The notes: generated from the letters alone by a model not told the origin. Counted from the stretch's first letter, positions 44,337 through 54,022 are shown. The stretch is DNA of 64,000 nt from Acidobacteriaceae bacterium (GCA_035944135.1 DASZBM010000002.1:620001-684000); one strand, 5' to 3'. Program-made: numbers and translations.

Positions 44337-46400
44337 ATGACCAAGATAATCCTCAGCGCAACCCTGGTTATGGGTTGTGTTCTCATGCTGCCTTGTGCGG
44401 CCGCGAGGGCTCAGAGTGGTGCACCGGCGGCGACGCCCGCGCCCGCACAAGCGCAACCTGATCACGCGTCCTCTTACTACCACTATGGTTTGGCGAAGAT
44501 CTACGAGAACCAGGCGGTGGCGAATGGCAGGCAGGACCTGGCAACTCAGGCGATTGAGCAGTACAAACTTGCGCTTGAGGCAGATCCGGATTCAGGAATG
44601 CTTGAGGACGGACTGGCCAACCTGTACTTCCGGTTGGGACGAATTCGCGAAGCTGTTTCGGCCGCGCAGGAGCAGATTCAGAAGCATCCGGATGATGTCG
44701 ATGCCCACATGCTGCTGGGGCATGTGTATTTAAGGTCTCTTGGAGACGGGCAGAATCCGCAATCAGGCGAGATGCTGCAGGCGGCGATCAAGGAATACGA
44801 GACGATCGCGAAGCTGAAGCCAGACGATGTAGAAACGCATCTGCTGCTCGGGCAGTTGTACGGGCTTGCTCACGACTCGGCGAAGGCTGAGGTAGAGTTC
44901 AAGGCGGCACAGAAGATTGACCCGAACTCTGAGGAGGTCGTGCTGAGCATCGCGCGGTTGTACTCGGAGCAGGGAGACCTTACTCGCGCAGCGAAGGTGA
45001 TCGAGGGCGTACCCGCCGACGATCGAAGCGCGCGCATGGATTTTGCACTCGCGGGAATTTACGACCAGCTCAAGCAGCCGAAGAATGCGGTGAAGGCTTA
45101 CCGCGCGGCCGTGGAAGAGGATCCGGATAATGCGGATGCGAAGCGAGGATTGGCAGCGGCTCTGCAGTCCTCCGGGCAGATGGATGAGGCGGCAAAGGTC
45201 TATGCGCAAATCCTCGGAAGCGATCCTGAGGATGCGCAGGCCCTGATCCGTGAGGCTGATATTCAGCGGCAGCAAGGGCATTACGAGCAGGCGCTCGCGA
45301 CGCTGAAAAAGGCGCAGGGCCTGGTCTCGGACAACACGGAACTAAGCTGGAACCTTGCGCTCACGTATGACTCGCTCGGGCGGTTTGATGATTCGATCAA
45401 GACGCTGAAGCAGTTGCTCACTGCGACTCTGCCACCAGATGGAAAGTACACGGACGCGGACCGGAGCAACCGGGCGCTCTTTCTTGATCGGTTGGCGATT
45501 GTGGCTCGTGAGGCAAACCGTACTGACGATGCGGTCGCCGCGTACAAGGAGATGGGGCAGCTGGGCGGCGATTACCAGGCGCGCGGAGCAGAGGGCGTTG
45601 TAGACGCGTATCGCGATGCGCACAACTGGAAGGCGGCTTTTGATGCCGCCGCTGCGGCTGCCAAGGCGATGCCGACCAACCATGATATTCAGTTGACCTA
45701 CGCGCGCCAGCTTGCTGACTCAGGCAAGGTGGACGAGGGGTTGAAACTGGCGAACGCTCAATTGACTGGGACGCCGGACGATCGTGACGTGTTCTTTACG
45801 ATCGCGGATATGGATGTACGCGATAAGCGCTGGAAGGATGCCTCCGAGATTCTGGACAAGGCCGATGCGCTGGCAACGAAGCCAGAGGAGAAGGCGTTTG
45901 TAGCCTACTACCGCGGGACCGTCGCAGAGCGGCAGAAACTTTTCGATCAGGCGGAGATTGAATTCCGCAAGGGATTACAGTTGGCGCCCGACTTTGCGCC
46001 CATCGAGAACTATCTCGGCTATATGCTGGCGGAACGTGGGCAGAAGCTGGATGAGGCCGTGACGATGCTCAAGAAGGCTGTCACGTTCGATCCGCAGAAT
46101 GGCGCCTATCTGGATTCGCTGGCGTGGGCCTACTACAAGCAGGGTCAGTATGCGCTCGCCGAAGACTTTGAACGCAAGGCGGCGGTGCGGATGTCGAACG
46201 ATCCCACGGTGTTGGATCATCTGGGAGAGATTGACGCGAAGACCGGCAAGTTGTCGCAGGCGATCGACGAGTGGCAGCACTCGTTGCAGCAGTATGCGAC
46301 CTCGCTCGCTCCGGAGGCGGATCCTGCCGATGTTGCGAAAGTGCAGCACAAGCTGGAGAGTGCTCGGGTCAAGCTGGCCCACGTGAACACGCCGAAGTAA
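44337..46400 (+). CDS. Exported tetratricopeptide-repeat protein
   Basis: A 687-residue protein built almost entirely of TPR helices after a signal peptide (residues 1-26, AAARAQ). Repeats with the W-L-G-Y-A-P pattern include ASSYYHYGLAKIYENQAV, GMLEDGLANLYFRLGRI, VDAHMLLGHVYLRSLGD, VETHLLLGQLYGLAHDSA and AYLDSLAWAYYKQGQYALA. About 14-16 repeats fill the chain. TPR arrays bind other proteins; location outside the cytosol suggests an envelope assembly role. The ATG at 44337 gives an intact signal peptide; an upstream ATG at 44295 would add 14 residues before it. The next gene starts 3 bases after its stop. Confidence 0.85.
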   Translation: MTKIILSATLVMGCVLMLPCAAARAQSGAPAATPAPAQAQPDHASSYYHYGLAKIYENQAVANGRQDLATQAIEQYKLALEADPDSGMLEDGLANLYFRLGRIREAVSAAQEQIQKHPDDVDAHMLLGHVYLRSLGDGQNPQSGEMLQAAIKEYETIAKLKPDDVETHLLLGQLYGLAHDSAKAEVEFKAAQKIDPNSEEVVLSIARLYSEQGDLTRAAKVIEGVPADDRSARMDFALAGIYDQLKQPKNAVKAYRAAVEEDPDNADAKRGLAAALQSSGQMDEAAKVYAQILGSDPEDAQALIREADIQRQQGHYEQALATLKKAQGLVSDNTELSWNLALTYDSLGRFDDSIKTLKQLLTATLPPDGKYTDADRSNRALFLDRLAIVAREANRTDDAVAAYKEMGQLGGDYQARGAEGVVDAYRDAHNWKAAFDAAAAAAKAMPTNHDIQLTYARQLADSGKVDEGLKLANAQLTGTPDDRDVFFTIADMDVRDKRWKDASEILDKADALATKPEEKAFVAYYRGTVAERQKLFDQAEIEFRKGLQLAPDFAPIENYLGYMLAERGQKLDEAVTMLKKAVTFDPQNGAYLDSLAWAYYKQGQYALAEDFERKAAVRMSNDPTVLDHLGEIDAKTGKLSQAIDEWQHSLQQYATSLAPEADPADVAKVQHKLESARVKLAHVNTPK

Positions 46401-46403
46401 CGG

Positions 46404-47609
46404 GTGAATGCGGCTCATCCAAAGGCGATTAGACTGAACTCGGTGAGATTCGATCTGCACGACTGCGGCGTTTTCGGCGCCGAAGAGCGTCGTCTTGCGG
46501 TGCGAGTATTTCCGGCACCGGCGGGTGATGGCCGCTCTCCATTTGAGCGGGATCGCGACCGCATCGTGCAGTCGCGCGCGTTTCGCCGACTGGCGGGGAA
46601 GACGCAGGTCTTTACCAGTCGAGCCTCAGATCATTTTCGCAGCCGGCTGACGCATACGATTGAGGTCGCGCAGGTCGCGCGGCAAGTGGCTGCGGCCCTG
46701 GGGCTCAATGCAGATCTCGCTGAGACGCTGGCCTTGGCGCACGATATCGGGCATCCGCCGTTTGGCCACGCGGGCGAACGTGCGTTGGATGCATGCCTGC
46801 AACGGTACGGATTGCGGTTCGACCACAACCTGCACGCGCTGCGGATTGTTGAACATTTTGAGCAGCGATACGCGGGTCACCGGGGACTCAATCTCACACT
46901 TGCAACGCGCGAAGGGATCATCAAGCACTCGCGCGACTACGAGGAGAGCTCGCATCCAGAGCTCGCGGAATACTTGCTCGACAAGCGGCCACCGCTCGAG
47001 GCGCAAATAATTGATCTCGCGGACGAGATTGCGTATTTGACGGCAGATCTCGACGATGGAGTTGAGTCAGGACTGCTGGAAATTGACCACATTATCGAGC
47101 ATGTGGGAATCCTGCGGCGCACGTACGAAACGGTCCGACAGGCTCACCCGAACGCCGAAGAGAAATATGTTTTCCACGACGCTCTTCAGAGCATGCAGAA
47201 GGCATTGGTCCTGGATCTTGTGCGGCAGACGGGCGAAAACGTTCTGGCGAGCAAAGCGAAGAATCTGGAAGACATTCGCGCGCTGCCCGAGCGTGTAGCG
47301 CAACTTTCACCGGAGGCAGAAGCCGAGCGCGCGGAGGAGAAGCAATATCTGTACGACACGCTGTATACGTGTCCGCTGCTTGAACAGGAGCATGTGAAAG
47401 CCGCGGCTGTTGTTACGGAGCTCTTTGAGTTTTGGATTCGGCATCCAGAGCAACTGCCGGAGTCATACGCGCATGAGATCGAGGCTGACGGAGCGCCGCG
47501 GGTTGCGGCTGATTACATCGCCGGCATGACGGATCATTTCATCGTGGACCAGCACGCGGAGGCGCGGGCGTTTGTGGGGTCTGGAGCGGGCGCGGCCCGG
47601 TTGGGATGA
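46404..47609 (+). CDS. dgt: Deoxyguanosinetriphosphate triphosphohydrolase (HD domain)
   Basis: A 401-residue HD-domain dNTP triphosphohydrolase, removing triphosphate from dGTP. The opening DRDRIVQSRAFRRLAGKTQVF and metal-binding HD motif (LTHTIEVAQVARQ, then AHDIGHPPFGHAGE) are clear, as is LADEIAYLTADLDDG. Length is typical of the dGTPase-like type 1 group. The GTG at 46404 lies three bases after the TPR gene; another GTG at 46443 (RFDLHDCG) is possible. It is the last gene before tRNA-Glu. Confidence 0.92.
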   Translation: MNAAHPKAIRLNSVRFDLHDCGVFGAEERRLAVRVFPAPAGDGRSPFERDRDRIVQSRAFRRLAGKTQVFTSRASDHFRSRLTHTIEVAQVARQVAAALGLNADLAETLALAHDIGHPPFGHAGERALDACLQRYGLRFDHNLHALRIVEHFEQRYAGHRGLNLTLATREGIIKHSRDYEESSHPELAEYLLDKRPPLEAQIIDLADEIAYLTADLDDGVESGLLEIDHIIEHVGILRRTYETVRQAHPNAEEKYVFHDALQSMQKALVLDLVRQTGENVLASKAKNLEDIRALPERVAQLSPEAEAERAEEKQYLYDTLYTCPLLEQEHVKAAAVVTELFEFWIRHPEQLPESYAHEIEADGAPRVAADYIAGMTDHFIVDQHAEARAFVGSGAGAARLG

Positions 47610-47663
47610 ACAATTGCGGTTAGCGACTGAACACCCAACGATAGCGTAGAATTAGAGAGTTGC

Positions 47664-47739
47664 GTCCCCGTCGTCCAGTGGCCTAGGACATCGCCCTTTC
47701 ACGGCGGTAACACGGGTTCGAATCCCGTCGGGGACGCCA
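47664..47739 (+). tRNA. tRNA-Glu (anticodon TTC)
   Basis: A 76-base tRNA with encoded CCA. The acceptor stem GTCCCCG pairs with CGGGGAC, discriminator G, then CCA at 47737-47739. The anticodon loop is CTTTCAC with TTC at 47698-47700, and the T arm is CGGG TTCGAAT CCCG. Sequence is close to E. coli tRNA-Glu throughout. No second copy of its 3' end is seen in the window, so integration at this tRNA is not shown. Confidence 0.97.
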
Positions 47740-47823
47740 AAGTCTTACACTCCTCCGCAATTCCCCCTAATTCATTCGATCCATACGGTCAGTTGACCCG
47801 TCAGCATGCCGCGGCAAGCCCAT

Positions 47824-47862
47824 TTGCCCCAAATGTGAGGCACGTTGCCCTTATATGGGCAA
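47824..47862. promoter_or_regulatory. Candidate operator of the imuA-imuB-dnaE2 operon
   Basis: TTGCCC at 47824, TTGCCC at 47845 and GGGCAA at 47857-47862. The last two form an inverted repeat with a six-base centre (TTGCCCTTATATGGGCAA), and the first is a direct repeat 21 bases (two helical turns) upstream. It lies 20 bases before imuA, where a LexA-type SOS operator would be expected. The sequence does not match the E. coli or Bacillus LexA box, so the regulator is inferred only from position. Confidence 0.5.
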
Positions 47863-47881
47863 ATAGGCGAAGATAAGGCGA

Positions 47882-49051
47882 ATGAAAGGGCATGCATATC
47901 TCGTCAGCCAAGCAATTGAGCATTCCTTAGCGACGCGTGTTCCGGCTCCGTTTGCCGCCGTAGTTCGCACGGTGGAGCGCGCGGCGTTCGGGATTGCTTC
48001 TGTCGATGCTGTTGCGCAGGGGGGTGCACCTCTGGGCGCTATTACAGAGTTGGTCGGACCCTCGTGCTCGGGCCGGACCACGGCTGCACTTCGTCTGCTC
48101 AGCCGGTTCACCGCCGAGGGAAGCGTATGTGCATGGGTGGACGTTTCCGATGCCTTTAGTCCGTCGTCCGCGGCTGCGAACGGTATAGACCTGCAGCGGT
48201 TGCTTTGGGTGCGTTGCGGCGCTTCAGAGCGACCGCATGGCGCTCTAAACGAGATGTATCCAGAAGTATCCACTGCAGGTGTTGCGTGCTCTTCGCCACA
48301 AGCTGCGGGCGGCAATAGCCCGCATCCGCGCACGGAAGGCAGGAACATGCCTCAGGCTATTCAGGCGATGCTCGGTGCACATGGCGGACTGCTGGATCAT
48401 CAAATGCGCCGCGAACGGAAGGCCGTAGGAACTCCTGGGGCCGCTAACCGTCCTCTAATGGCGCGCGCCGTTGATCGGCAAGAGCAGATTCCTACGGATC
48501 GTATGCCATCGCGACGGGACGTTCAGGTTGCCATTACAGCGCGTTGTGCAGAGCCGCAGCCGCGGCGAGTTATCGGGCAGCCTTTTTCCAGACAACAGCG
48601 CGCAGGGAAGCCTGAAACCCAAACAAGAGACCGAGCAGCGCGCCCGGGTGCACCCTGGAAGGCGCTGGATCAAGCACTGCGGGCGACGGACCTTCTGCTG
48701 GCAAACGGTGGCTTTGCATCCATTGTGTTCGATCTGGGAAGTACGACGCCAGAATATGCGTGGAGGATTCCGCTGGCCACGTGGTTTCGCTATCGTGCTG
48801 CATGTGAACGCAGCAGGTGCAGCCTGGTGTTACTCACACAGCATCCCTGCGCACGCTCTAGTGCAGGTCTTGTTGTGCGTTTGCAGCCAGCCATTATGGA
48901 AGCGGATGGGGCGGTTGTGACAGGTGTGCGCTTTCAGGCTGAGGCCGAACGGAACCGCTTTGTTGAACAGCAGGCGCGTGTGGTTCCTATTCGAAAAGCA
49001 CCTCAATCTGAGTGCGCAGGATTCTGGAAAAGTGAGGTCGTATGGGCCTGA
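47882..49051 (+). CDS. imuA: ImuA, RecA-like component of the damage-inducible mutasome
   Basis: A 389-residue distant RecA-like protein. The N-terminal core has GAITELVGPSCSGRTTAALRL where RecA has Walker A; the P-loop is altered (GPSCSGRTT). The C-terminal part has IVFDLGSTTPEYAWRIPLATWFRYRAACERSRC, here split in two blocks, then VLLTQHPCARSSAGLVVRL, the pattern of ImuA C-terminal halves. Between them (about residues 130-260) is a long, poorly structured Pro/Arg/Gln-rich insertion. Position before imuB and dnaE2 fixes the identity. AAGG lies just before the ATG. imuB starts within its last 10 bases. Confidence 0.87.
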   Translation: MKGHAYLVSQAIEHSLATRVPAPFAAVVRTVERAAFGIASVDAVAQGGAPLGAITELVGPSCSGRTTAALRLLSRFTAEGSVCAWVDVSDAFSPSSAAANGIDLQRLLWVRCGASERPHGALNEMYPEVSTAGVACSSPQAAGGNSPHPRTEGRNMPQAIQAMLGAHGGLLDHQMRRERKAVGTPGAANRPLMARAVDRQEQIPTDRMPSRRDVQVAITARCAEPQPRRVIGQPFSRQQRAGKPETQTRDRAARPGAPWKALDQALRATDLLLANGGFASIVFDLGSTTPEYAWRIPLATWFRYRAACERSRCSLVLLTQHPCARSSAGLVVRLQPAIMEADGAVVTGVRFQAEAERNRFVEQQARVVPIRKAPQSECAGFWKSEVVWA

Positions 49052-50550
49052 CACCTGTCTATGTGTGCATCCACGTGTCGGAGTTTCCTGCACAGGCTTT
49101 GCTGCGTCTGCGCCCGGAGCTGAAGGGACGTGCGGTCGTTGTAATGGCAGGTGATCCGCCGTTGGAGGAAGTGTGTAGTGCGAACCCGCATGCCTTGCGG
49201 CTCGGAATTGCGCATGGCATGACCAAGACGGAGTTGGAAAGCTTTCGCGGTGTATGTGTGCTACGTCAATCTGCGACGGAGGAGCGCAGCGCACGGAACG
49301 TTGTGATGGAAGTCGCGTCTGGGTTTACACCTCGCATTGAAGTACCGCCTGCGCGTGGCTCGGCACTGGATGTGGTGCTCGATATGACAGGCACCGATCG
49401 TATCTTCGGTCAGGTGCAGGAGGTTGTGGCCAAGATATCAAGGGCGTTCGTAAAGCTTAGGTTTTCAATGCGTATAACTGCCAGCGCCAATTTTCATACG
49501 GCTTTGTGTCTTGCACCTATGGCGGCAAAGCCCATCGTTGTGCCGCCGGGACAGGAAAATGAATACCTGAGAAACCTTCCTCTCGCGGCGCTTCCGCTGA
49601 CGGAGCAGCAGGTGGAGACGCTTGAGCTATGGGGATTGCGTTCTTTGGGAGAGCTTGCCTGCTTGCCCGAGAAAGAGCTGGTAATACGTCTGGGGCATGA
49701 GGGGGAAAAGCTTCGTCTGCTGGCGCGAGGTGAATGCCGGCATTTGATGGTCCCGGAAGAAGCTCCACTCACACTTGCGGAGTACATCGCGTTCGATTCG
49801 CCGGTTGAGCTTTTGGACTCTCTACTCTTCGTGCTTGGTCCGATGCTCGATCAGCTACTTGCCCGAGCACGGAATCGCGCACTTGCCTTAGCCAGCATTA
49901 CGATTTCGCTTGGAATAGATGGAGGTGGGGAGCATATACGCCTGCTCAAGCCGGCACTTCCGGTCTCACAGCGTGATGTGTTGTTGAAACTCATCTATTT
50001 GGATTTGCAAGGGAATCCTCCGCCAGCGGGTGTGATGTCGGTTTCGCTCAAGGCTGAACCCGGCGACCGCAGTAAAGTGCAGCTCGGGTTATTTGCCCCG
50101 CAGACACCGGAACCAATGCACTTGGATGTAACTTTGGCGCGTGTTGCGGCGCTCGTTGGAGAGGAGCGCGTAGGACGCGCCCGATTACTCGATTCACACG
50201 CTCCCGAAGCTTTTGTAATGGAGCGTTTCACCGTTCCCGATTCTGCCACGGTAAAGACAAACGAAGAAAAGAGATCGATTACTGCGTTGCGGCGCTGCCG
50301 TCCACCAGTGCGCCTTACGGTGAGGTTCGATGAGTCACGACCTGCTGCATTCTCTTTTGCGGGTAAACGCTACATTGTGCAGAAAGCTTTCGGGCCCTGG
50401 CGCAGAAGCGGAGACTGGTGGTCGCCGAGTGTATGGTCGTTTGAGGACTGGGATGTGTGTGCTGCCGATGTAGGTGGAGACACATTGGTTTGCATTCTGG
50501 CGCACGATCTTCTTCGCCATCACTGGCAGATAGAAGCTCTGTATGACTAA
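49042..50550 (+). CDS. imuB: ImuB, inactive Y-family polymerase adaptor
   Basis: A 502-residue protein of the DinB/UmuC superfamily. The N-terminal Y-family palm region is recognisable (VYVCIHVSEFPAQALLRLRPELKGRAVVV, split here as VYVCIHVSEF and LKGRAVVV), and the little-finger part includes LASITISLGIDGG. The Y-family acidic metal ligands are not kept (CIHVSEF replaces the usual D-x-D-x-F type), as in other ImuB proteins, which act as hubs joining DnaE2 and the sliding clamp. The C-terminus WSPSVWSFEDWDVCAADVGG and HHWQIEALYD resembles ImuB-C. It overlaps imuA by 10 and dnaE2 by 8 bases. Confidence 0.9.
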   Translation: MGLTPVYVCIHVSEFPAQALLRLRPELKGRAVVVMAGDPPLEEVCSANPHALRLGIAHGMTKTELESFRGVCVLRQSATEERSARNVVMEVASGFTPRIEVPPARGSALDVVLDMTGTDRIFGQVQEVVAKISRAFVKLRFSMRITASANFHTALCLAPMAAKPIVVPPGQENEYLRNLPLAALPLTEQQVETLELWGLRSLGELACLPEKELVIRLGHEGEKLRLLARGECRHLMVPEEAPLTLAEYIAFDSPVELLDSLLFVLGPMLDQLLARARNRALALASITISLGIDGGGEHIRLLKPALPVSQRDVLLKLIYLDLQGNPPPAGVMSVSLKAEPGDRSKVQLGLFAPQTPEPMHLDVTLARVAALVGEERVGRARLLDSHAPEAFVMERFTVPDSATVKTNEEKRSITALRRCRPPVRLTVRFDESRPAAFSFAGKRYIVQKAFGPWRRSGDWWSPSVWSFEDWDVCAADVGGDTLVCILAHDLLRHHWQIEALYD

Positions 50551-53500
50551 GCCAGCCGAATACATCGAACTTCATGCCAGTAGTGCATTCAGCTTTTTGG
50601 AAGCCGCCTCGCAACCTGAGAGCCTGGTACGCGCTGCTGTAGAAACTGATATGCCTGCCATGGCATTGCTGGACCGCAATGGTGTTTATGGTGCGGCACG
50701 CTTTCATAGTTCAGCGAAGCTCAACGGCGTCCAGGCGCATATTGGTGCAGAGGTAGCGGTTCGCGACATGGGCGCACGTGTGCAGCCCCCGCTCTGGTTG
50801 CCACATCAACACAAGTCAGAGCCTTCCCGTTTGCCGCTGCTCTGCATGACTCAGACTGGCTACCAGAACCTTTGCCAGCTCATTACACGTTTCAAGATGC
50901 GCGAGGAGACAAAATGCGAAGGGGCTGCTGCACTGAATGATCTGAGCGAGTTTTGTGACGGCCTGCTTTGTCTCACCGGTGGCGAGGAAGGGCCACTTGC
51001 TGCGGCGCTTGCGGATGGCGGCGAAATGGCAGGCCGTGAGTGTGTCGAGCAATTGATCCGAATCTTTGGGCGTCACAACGTCTATATCGAACTGCAACGC
51101 CACGGCAACCGAGCAGAAGAGCAACGTAACCAGGCGGCTTTGCGTATCGCAAACAGCTTGAGACTGCCGATCGTAGCGACAAACGGTGTTCGATACGCCA
51201 CTCAGTACGAGCGCGAAATTCTGGATGTGCTGACGGCGATCCGCCATCGCGTGCCGCTCGATAAAGCCGGCAGGCTGTTGCAAACAAATTCGCAGCGTTA
51301 TGTCCGCAAGACGAGCACGATGGGGCGAGTCTTTAAGGATTTGCCCGAGGCTATCGAAAACACTCTCATGATCTCGCAGCGATTGCAGTTTGAGCTTCAC
51401 GATCTCGGCTATGAGTTTCCTCGCTATGACACGCCTACGGGCGAGCCGATGAATGTTTTTCTTCGCAAACGTGTGGCTGAAGGCATTGAAAGCCGGTATA
51501 GGCCCAAGCGCGATCCAGCTTTGCACGCTCGTGCCAGACAACAGGCCGATCACGAGCTGGCGCTGATCGAAAAACTTGGTTTTGCTGGTTACTTTCTCAT
51601 TGTGTGGGACATTGTTCGTTTCTGCAAAAGGAACGACATCTTGATTCAAGGGCGAGGAAGCGCAGCGAACTCCGTGGTCTGCTATGCACTGGAGATTACC
51701 GCGATTGATCCGGTAGGGATGGAACTGCTCTTTGAGCGTTTCCTCAACGAGAACCGGAACGAATGGCCGGACGTTGACCTTGATCTTCCTTCAGGCGACA
51801 AGCGAGAACAAGCGATTCAATACGTGTACCAGCGTTATGGCGAACTTGGTGCGGCGATGACGGCCAACGTCATCACGTATCGAGGAAAGTCCGCTGCACG
51901 TGAGGTAGGCAAGACTCTGGGGTTCGATGAAGAGACGCTAGGGCGTCTCTCTGGACTCATCGGACATTGGGAGTGGCGCAAGAAGGACGAGACGATAGGT
52001 GACAACTTCCACCATGCGGGCTTTGACATAGGTCATTGGCGCATCGCCAAGTATGTTGAGCTGTGCGAGCGGATGCAGGACATTCCACGGCATCTCGGCC
52101 AACATTCCGGCGGCATGGTGATTTGCCAGGGGCGCCTCAATAAGGTGGTGCCCCTGGAACGTGCGTCCATGCTAGGACGCAGCGTGGTGCAGTGGGACAA
52201 GGAAGATTGCGCTGACCTGGGTCTGGTTAAGATTGACTTGCTTGGCTTAGGGATGATGGCGGTTCTGAAAGATTGTCTTTCGCTAATCCCCGCGCACTAC
52301 GGTCAGCCTGTCGATCTGGCTCAACTACCGCAGGACGACAAGGAGGTATATGACACTCTTTGTGAAGCGGATACGGTTGGGATGTTCCAGGTGGAAAGCC
52401 GTGCACAGATGGCCTCGATCCCTCGCAATGAACCTCGGAGGTTTTATGACCTGGTTGTGCAGGTGGCCATCATTCGTCCCGGACCCATCGTTGGCAAGAT
52501 GATGCACCCATATATGCGACGGCGACAGAAAAAAGAGCCTGTCACATATCCGCTACCAGAGTTGGAACCGGTATTGAGACGCACGTTGGGTGTCCCGCTG
52601 TTTCAAGAGCAGCTTTTGCGAATGGCGATGGTGGTCGGCAACTTCTCGGGTGCGGAAGCGGAAGAACTGCGCAAAGCTGTCGGGATGCGTCGGTCCTGGA
52701 AGCGCATGGAAGAGCTGATGGTAAAGCTCCGCGCAGGCATGATGCAGAACAGGATTGCGCCAGCGACACAGGATGAGATTGTGCAGAGCATTCAGTCGTT
52801 CGCACTGTATGGGTTCCCTGAATCCCATGCGGCCAGCTTTGCGTTGATTGCCTACGCTTCAGCGTATTTCAAGGTGAAATACCTCGCTGCATTCACATGC
52901 GCCATGCTGAACAATCAGCCGATGGGCTTCTATACGCCTGCTGTGCTGGTGAAAGATGCTCAACGGCACGGCCTGCGGGTCAAGCCGGTGGATGTGCAGA
53001 GATCAGGCACGTGCTGCACGGTTGAGCACGAGCCAGAAGGCTTACTTTCTCTGCGACTCGGTTTGAATTACGTTCGAGGGTTGAAATCGGAAACTGCGGC
53101 TGCTCTTGTCCAGACGCGCTTAGAGAGTGGAGCGTTTCTTGGTGTTGAGGATCTCACATGTCGTGTCCCTGCCCTCAGCCGTAGCGACCTTGCGCAACTC
53201 GCGCGTATCGGTGCTTTGAACTGGCTGGATGGCGTCGAGCATCGGCGTGATGCTATCTGGCAGATCGAAGAGGTCAGCAAGCCAATTGGGCCTCTACTCA
53301 AACGGGGGGCAGGAACAGAACCGACAGGTGCGTCCCCATTGAGGCGTATGCACACAGAAGAACGATTGGTGGCCGATTACTCAGGGACAGGGCTAACCGC
53401 CGGCCATCATCCGATGGCGTTCAGACGGGCAGAGCTACGGCAGACAGGTGTTCTTTCTGCGCGTGAGTTAAGGGAACGTCCGGATGGTACATACGTTCGT

Positions 53501-53764
53501 GCGGCAGGAGCCGTCATCGCGCGACAAAGGCCGGGTACTGCAAAAGGCTTCATCTTCCTGTCCATGGAAGATGAGACAGGTATAGCAAACGTCATCATTC
53601 ACCCTCAGCTGTATGAGCAGGATCGCAGGATCGTTACGAGCGGGAAATTCCTGAAGGTGTGCGGCAAGCTCCAGAATCAGGACGGCGTTGTGCATGTAAA
53701 GGCTGAGCGCCTGGAGCACCTGCACATTCCATCCATTGCGCTTCAATCTCATGATTTTCACTAG
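50543..53764 (+). CDS. dnaE2: Error-prone DNA polymerase III alpha subunit DnaE2
   Basis: A 1073-residue C-family polymerase, the catalytic part of the ImuA-ImuB-DnaE2 translesion system. An N-terminal PHP domain begins YIELHASSAFSFLEAAS. The polymerase active site has GRGSAANSVVCYALEIT and the acidic NEWPDVDLDLPSGDKRE block. A C-terminal OB-fold shows GAVIARQRPGTAKGFIFLSM. DnaE2 is shorter than DnaE1 (about 1150-1200) and has the imu genes upstream, which supports the assignment. Overlapping starts indicate a single operon. Confidence 0.95.
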   Translation: MTKPAEYIELHASSAFSFLEAASQPESLVRAAVETDMPAMALLDRNGVYGAARFHSSAKLNGVQAHIGAEVAVRDMGARVQPPLWLPHQHKSEPSRLPLLCMTQTGYQNLCQLITRFKMREETKCEGAAALNDLSEFCDGLLCLTGGEEGPLAAALADGGEMAGRECVEQLIRIFGRHNVYIELQRHGNRAEEQRNQAALRIANSLRLPIVATNGVRYATQYEREILDVLTAIRHRVPLDKAGRLLQTNSQRYVRKTSTMGRVFKDLPEAIENTLMISQRLQFELHDLGYEFPRYDTPTGEPMNVFLRKRVAEGIESRYRPKRDPALHARARQQADHELALIEKLGFAGYFLIVWDIVRFCKRNDILIQGRGSAANSVVCYALEITAIDPVGMELLFERFLNENRNEWPDVDLDLPSGDKREQAIQYVYQRYGELGAAMTANVITYRGKSAAREVGKTLGFDEETLGRLSGLIGHWEWRKKDETIGDNFHHAGFDIGHWRIAKYVELCERMQDIPRHLGQHSGGMVICQGRLNKVVPLERASMLGRSVVQWDKEDCADLGLVKIDLLGLGMMAVLKDCLSLIPAHYGQPVDLAQLPQDDKEVYDTLCEADTVGMFQVESRAQMASIPRNEPRRFYDLVVQVAIIRPGPIVGKMMHPYMRRRQKKEPVTYPLPELEPVLRRTLGVPLFQEQLLRMAMVVGNFSGAEAEELRKAVGMRRSWKRMEELMVKLRAGMMQNRIAPATQDEIVQSIQSFALYGFPESHAASFALIAYASAYFKVKYLAAFTCAMLNNQPMGFYTPAVLVKDAQRHGLRVKPVDVQRSGTCCTVEHEPEGLLSLRLGLNYVRGLKSETAAALVQTRLESGAFLGVEDLTCRVPALSRSDLAQLARIGALNWLDGVEHRRDAIWQIEEVSKPIGPLLKRGAGTEPTGASPLRRMHTEERLVADYSGTGLTAGHHPMAFRRAELRQTGVLSARELRERPDGTYVRAAGAVIARQRPGTAKGFIFLSMEDETGIANVIIHPQLYEQDRRIVTSGKFLKVCGKLQNQDGVVHVKAERLEHLHIPSIALQSHDFH

Positions 53765-53958
53765 CGGTGACGATTCGACAAATCCAGGTGTAGCAAGACC
53801 TTCGGTCAAGACGGCGGAGACCGGGTTCTCCCGTTTGATATAACTGATTAGTGTCAGAGCGGTGATCAGCTGTCGACGCACCGGCGTATGCCAACGAATC
53901 TCAAACATTTGATTGACATCCAACAGACGCCCCATGTAGGTTGATGTACCTATGAGAG

Positions 53959-53976
53959 ACCGTTCTCCCAAACGGT
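53959..53976. promoter_or_regulatory. Inverted repeat upstream of the plus-strand catabolic operon
   Basis: ACCGTT, six bases, AACGGT, located 46 bases before the PMI-like gene. A TTGACA hexamer lies some 45 bases further upstream. It is a plausible operator for a LacI- or GntR-type regulator. The 258-base gap 53765-54022 otherwise holds no supported gene. Confidence 0.42.
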
Positions 53977-54022
53977 TTCCGGTGGGGTTGTGGGAGTTCA
54001 GGGGATCAGGAAGGAAGACTGA

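Noticed and set aside
47664-47739. tRNA-Glu as an integration site with flanking direct repeats
   Set aside because: No second copy of the tRNA 3' end, no integrase and no phage gene are visible in the window.
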